A model generated the notes under the pieces. That model worked only from the letters and a program-made list of their open reading frames with translations. It ran no database searches and was not told the origin of the DNA. 25,352 nt of DNA, taken from NCBI GenBank assembly GCA_900544025.1, contig UQTM01000049.1:1-25352 (forward strand), read 5' to 3'. Of this stretch, positions 22,674 to 25,352 are shown piece after piece; position 1 is the first letter of the stretch, and every line of letters starts with the position of its first letter. Origin of the DNA: an uncultured Odoribacter sp. GTDB lineage: Bacteria > Bacteroidota > Bacteroidia > Bacteroidales > Marinifilaceae. The position numbers and the translations under genes were made by a program.

Positions 22674-25304
22674 ATGAGTAAATTAATTCAATCGATTATG
22701 AAAAAAATATTTTGCCTTTTGGCGATGGTTATTCTTGCCAGTGCTTTCACATTGCCTGCGGACGATCCGTTCGTTACAAATGTTCTACGGAATTTATTGA
22801 TGAGGGTAAAGTCTCAGCCTCACGAAAAAGTGTATTTGCAGACCGATCGCGATCATTATGCTGCGGGTGAAAAAATATGGTTTCGGGCTTATCTGCTGGA
22901 TGCCGTTACCCATAAACCTTCCGAATACAGCCGGTATGTATATGTAGATCTGGTCGATCGTATGGACAGTGTGCGTTTGCGGGTGAAAATAAGACAGACC
23001 GATTCTATATATGCGGGATATTTACCTTTGCCTAAAGAGATGAAACAGGGAGAATATTTTGTGCGGGCCTACTCGTATTGGATGCAGAACGCCGGGGAGG
23101 ATTTTATATTTAAGAAAAAGATCAGGCTTGTAAATGTGCAGGATTCTAAAGTTCAGACCCAGATAAAATATGCTGCCAACGGAGAACAGATCGAGATTTA
23201 TTTTACCAATTCGCGAAAGGATGTTTATGATAAAATATTCGTTGAATATGAAAGTGGCGGAAAGTATAAAATAGGGCGTACGGACGAGAAAGGTGTATTG
23301 CGGCTGAGTGCCAAAGAACTGGGAGAAGACAGAAATATCATTGTTCGTTTCAGGGCTGCGGAGCCATTCGAATTTGAGCGGCTTTTGACAATCCCGAAAC
23401 CCGACCGGGATTTTGATTTGCAATTTTTCCCGGAAGGTGGCGATCTGCTGGCGGGGAATATGCAAACCGTCGCTTTCAAAGCTATCGGCACGGATGGATT
23501 TGGAAAAGATATAGAGGGAATGATATATAACGAAAAAGACGAATTCGTTACTGCCATAAAGAGTATGCACAAGGGAATGGGAGGGTTTGATTTCAAGCCG
23601 GAGGCCGGCCGGCGTTATCATGCGGTGGTAACTTCTTCCGATAATGTAAAAAAGACGGTGGAATTACCTGTTCCTAAAAGAGACGGGCTGGCTTTGAAAG
23701 TCTGGCAGCGTGATTCGACACTGACTTATTCTATCTTGGCCGGTGACAGTACCGATATTTCAGAAAACCTTTATCTGGCGGTATTGAGTAGGGGAGTGCC
23801 TTTGTTGTGCTCTCCTTTGACGAGAACGGTTGGAAAATTACCTTTGAATGTCTTGCCGGAAGGGGTGGTACAGTTGGTACTGCTGAATAATAAGAGTGAA
23901 ATATATAGCCAGCGGATGTGTTTCATCCGGAAAAAAGAACGTCCCGAACTGAATATCGGGACGGATAAAAACACTTATGTCGTTCGTGACCGGGTAGGGG
24001 TAAGCGTGGATATTGCAGCTGCAGCCGGGCAGGAATTGAGCGGATCGTTTTCTGTGTCCGTGACCGATGATGTGCAGAATGAACAGGATTCTGTAAGTCA
24101 GAACAATATTTTATCTTATCTTTTACTGACTTCCGACTTAAAAGGCTATATTGAAGATCCGGCCTTTTATTTCAACAAAGTGGACAGGGGAACGGAACGT
24201 TTACTCGATTTGCTGATGATGACCCAAGGATGGACACGTTTTAATCTGCCGGAGGCGATCCGGGGAGAATTACCGGAACTACCTTATTATTTGGAGCAAG
24301 GACAGGCGATTTCGGGCTATGTCAAGAATTTCTGGGGAAAAAATGCTTTGGATGCAAAACTGATGGTTTTTTCGACCAATAGAATCATTGAAACCGTGAT
24401 GGCCGACAGTAGCGGATATTTTATGCTCGACGGAATATCTTTCCCCGATAGTACTAAATTTTTTGTACAGGCTTTAAGTAAAAAGGGACGCCGTTCGGTG
24501 GAATTATTAGTGGATAAGGAACAATTTTTAAAGCCCCGGATCGAATACCCCTATAATGTGGAATCGATAGAGGAGGAAGACGATTTTTATAAAAAATTCG
24601 TGAAAGACTATTATTACGAGAACGGAATAAAAGTGTATGTGCTCGACGAGGCTGTTGTTACCGGGAAGAAAGCGCCTAAGATTTATTCTACCTACGATTT
24701 TGCCGCGACTTATGGCGTGGATTCTGCAAAATTGGCCGCGATGTCCGATCTGGATATGAGGCAGGTATTCGAGACAATCCCCGGCATACGGGTAGATGAG
24801 GTGGAAAAGACCGTTTCCCGCTTGTCGAGATCTTTGGTATTCCTTGTAAACGATATTCAGGAGGATTATGATTATGTGATGACATTACGTCCTGCCGATT
24901 TGCTGAATATCAGTTATGTCGATGGATCGCAGGCAGGTGTTTTGATCGGGGACTATGCTGCTAACGGAGCATTGGTTCTTACAACCAATCCCAATTATGT
25001 AAACACGAAACAGCGTTTAAATATCAGTGTACTTTCGTTTTTAGGGTATCAAAAGCCATCTGAATTTTATATACCTAAATACGAAGTGGATTCTGTGCGC
25101 CGTGCGTTGGCAAAGGTTGCCGATGAACGTTCCACTATATATTGGAATCCGGATGTGCGTACGAATGCAGCCGGAAAAGCCGAATTTTCATTTTTTACTT
25201 CCGATAGTTACGGGCCTTATACCGTGATTATAGAAGGAGTGTTGGACGACGGGACGGTATGCCGGAAAGAACGTAAGATTACATTGAAACTACCCGGTTT
25301 ATAA
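22674..25304 (+). CDS. Large exported MG2-domain protein with C-terminal TonB-plug domain
   Basis: 876 aa if started at the ATG that abuts the upstream stop (TAAATG); the ATG at 22698 (MKKIFCLLAMVILASAF) gives a more standard signal peptide and is equally likely. After cleavage near residue 29, EKVYLQTDRDHYAAGEKIWF (about 51-70) is the hallmark of the MG2 (alpha-2-macroglobulin-like) beta-sandwich, followed by several more beta-sandwich modules. About residues 655-772 (LDEAVVTGKK, then MRQVFETIPGIRV, ending in GALVLTTN) resemble a TonB-dependent receptor plug, but no beta-barrel follows; the chain ends after another beta domain (TIYWNPDVRTNAAGKAEFSF). Bacteroidetes have many such plug-without-barrel proteins of unknown role. 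It probably sits in the periplasm or at the outer membrane and may be co-transcribed with the EFR1 gene. Confidence 0.85.
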   Translation: MSKLIQSIMKKIFCLLAMVILASAFTLPADDPFVTNVLRNLLMRVKSQPHEKVYLQTDRDHYAAGEKIWFRAYLLDAVTHKPSEYSRYVYVDLVDRMDSVRLRVKIRQTDSIYAGYLPLPKEMKQGEYFVRAYSYWMQNAGEDFIFKKKIRLVNVQDSKVQTQIKYAANGEQIEIYFTNSRKDVYDKIFVEYESGGKYKIGRTDEKGVLRLSAKELGEDRNIIVRFRAAEPFEFERLLTIPKPDRDFDLQFFPEGGDLLAGNMQTVAFKAIGTDGFGKDIEGMIYNEKDEFVTAIKSMHKGMGGFDFKPEAGRRYHAVVTSSDNVKKTVELPVPKRDGLALKVWQRDSTLTYSILAGDSTDISENLYLAVLSRGVPLLCSPLTRTVGKLPLNVLPEGVVQLVLLNNKSEIYSQRMCFIRKKERPELNIGTDKNTYVVRDRVGVSVDIAAAAGQELSGSFSVSVTDDVQNEQDSVSQNNILSYLLLTSDLKGYIEDPAFYFNKVDRGTERLLDLLMMTQGWTRFNLPEAIRGELPELPYYLEQGQAISGYVKNFWGKNALDAKLMVFSTNRIIETVMADSSGYFMLDGISFPDSTKFFVQALSKKGRRSVELLVDKEQFLKPRIEYPYNVESIEEEDDFYKKFVKDYYYENGIKVYVLDEAVVTGKKAPKIYSTYDFAATYGVDSAKLAAMSDLDMRQVFETIPGIRVDEVEKTVSRLSRSLVFLVNDIQEDYDYVMTLRPADLLNISYVDGSQAGVLIGDYAANGALVLTTNPNYVNTKQRLNISVLSFLGYQKPSEFYIPKYEVDSVRRALAKVADERSTIYWNPDVRTNAAGKAEFSFFTSDSYGPYTVIIEGVLDDGTVCRKERKITLKLPGL

Positions 25305-25330
25305 TAAATAGAATAAATAGAAGAAATAGA

Positions 25331-25352
25331 ATACCCCCGCCGGATTTTCCGG
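25331..25352 (+). terminator. Left arm of a probable terminator, cut by the window end
   Basis: A GC-rich arm, ATACCCCCGCCGG (25331-25343), is followed by ATTTT and CCGG (25349-25352), the beginning of what could be the matching arm. If it continues CGGGGG plus T's it is the terminator of the MG2/plug gene. Only the first 4 bp of pairing can be seen. Confidence 0.35.

Noticed and set aside
1..25352. CRISPR array, tRNA/rRNA genes, insertion sequences, integrase or phage genes, SusC/SusD pair
   Set aside because: I looked for these and saw no regularly spaced repeats, cloverleaf with CCA or T-loop signatures, transposase motifs, or SusCD-type genes.

Overview
The window looks like a chromosomal segment of a Bacteroidales bacterium. 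Evidence seen in the sequence: many genes are preceded by the Bacteroidetes -7 promoter box TAnnTTTG, Shine-Dalgarno sites are mostly absent, and the gene content is typical of the order (DUF2807/GIN protein, PCMD-domain protein, EFR1 ferredoxin, MG2/TonB-plug protein, split MacB). Moderate G+C would fit Odoribacteraceae or a relative, but the genus is only a guess. I see no rRNA, tRNA, CRISPR array, insertion sequence or prophage.

Layout. 1-650: terminator of an upstream gene, then a T-rich, A-poor non-coding stretch and a promoter. 651-3991: secreted DUF2807 adhesin-like protein, small GNAT, VOC protein (minus) and a 5'-nucleotidase lipoprotein. 3992-4665: gap with a strong + strand terminator-like hairpin, a candidate small RNA and a weak antisense small membrane ORF. 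4666-5682 (minus): UDP-glucuronate 4-epimerase. 5683-6018: gap with a minus-strand promoter box and terminator about 80 nt apart. 6019-7302 (minus) and 7392-8555 (plus): divergent mtaB and lpxB. 8717-9694 (minus): PCMD-domain exported protein.

9942-16404 is a co-directional cluster of six genes: TolC-type outer-membrane channel, MacA-type adaptor, MacB-type ATPase and permease encoded separately, then a LytS-type sensor kinase and a LytTR response regulator. Together they form a complete tripartite ABC efflux pump plus a two-component system that plausibly controls it. 16662-18911 is a CPA2 cation/proton antiporter with an unusual C-terminus, convergent with a MATE exporter (18908-20260, minus). 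20454-25304 carries an ALDH3-type aldehyde dehydrogenase, an EFR1 flavodoxin/ferredoxin protein and a large exported MG2-TonB-plug protein.

Most of the window is ordinary core or envelope biology. The least explained parts are non-coding: 56-480, 4200-4450 and 5763-5856.
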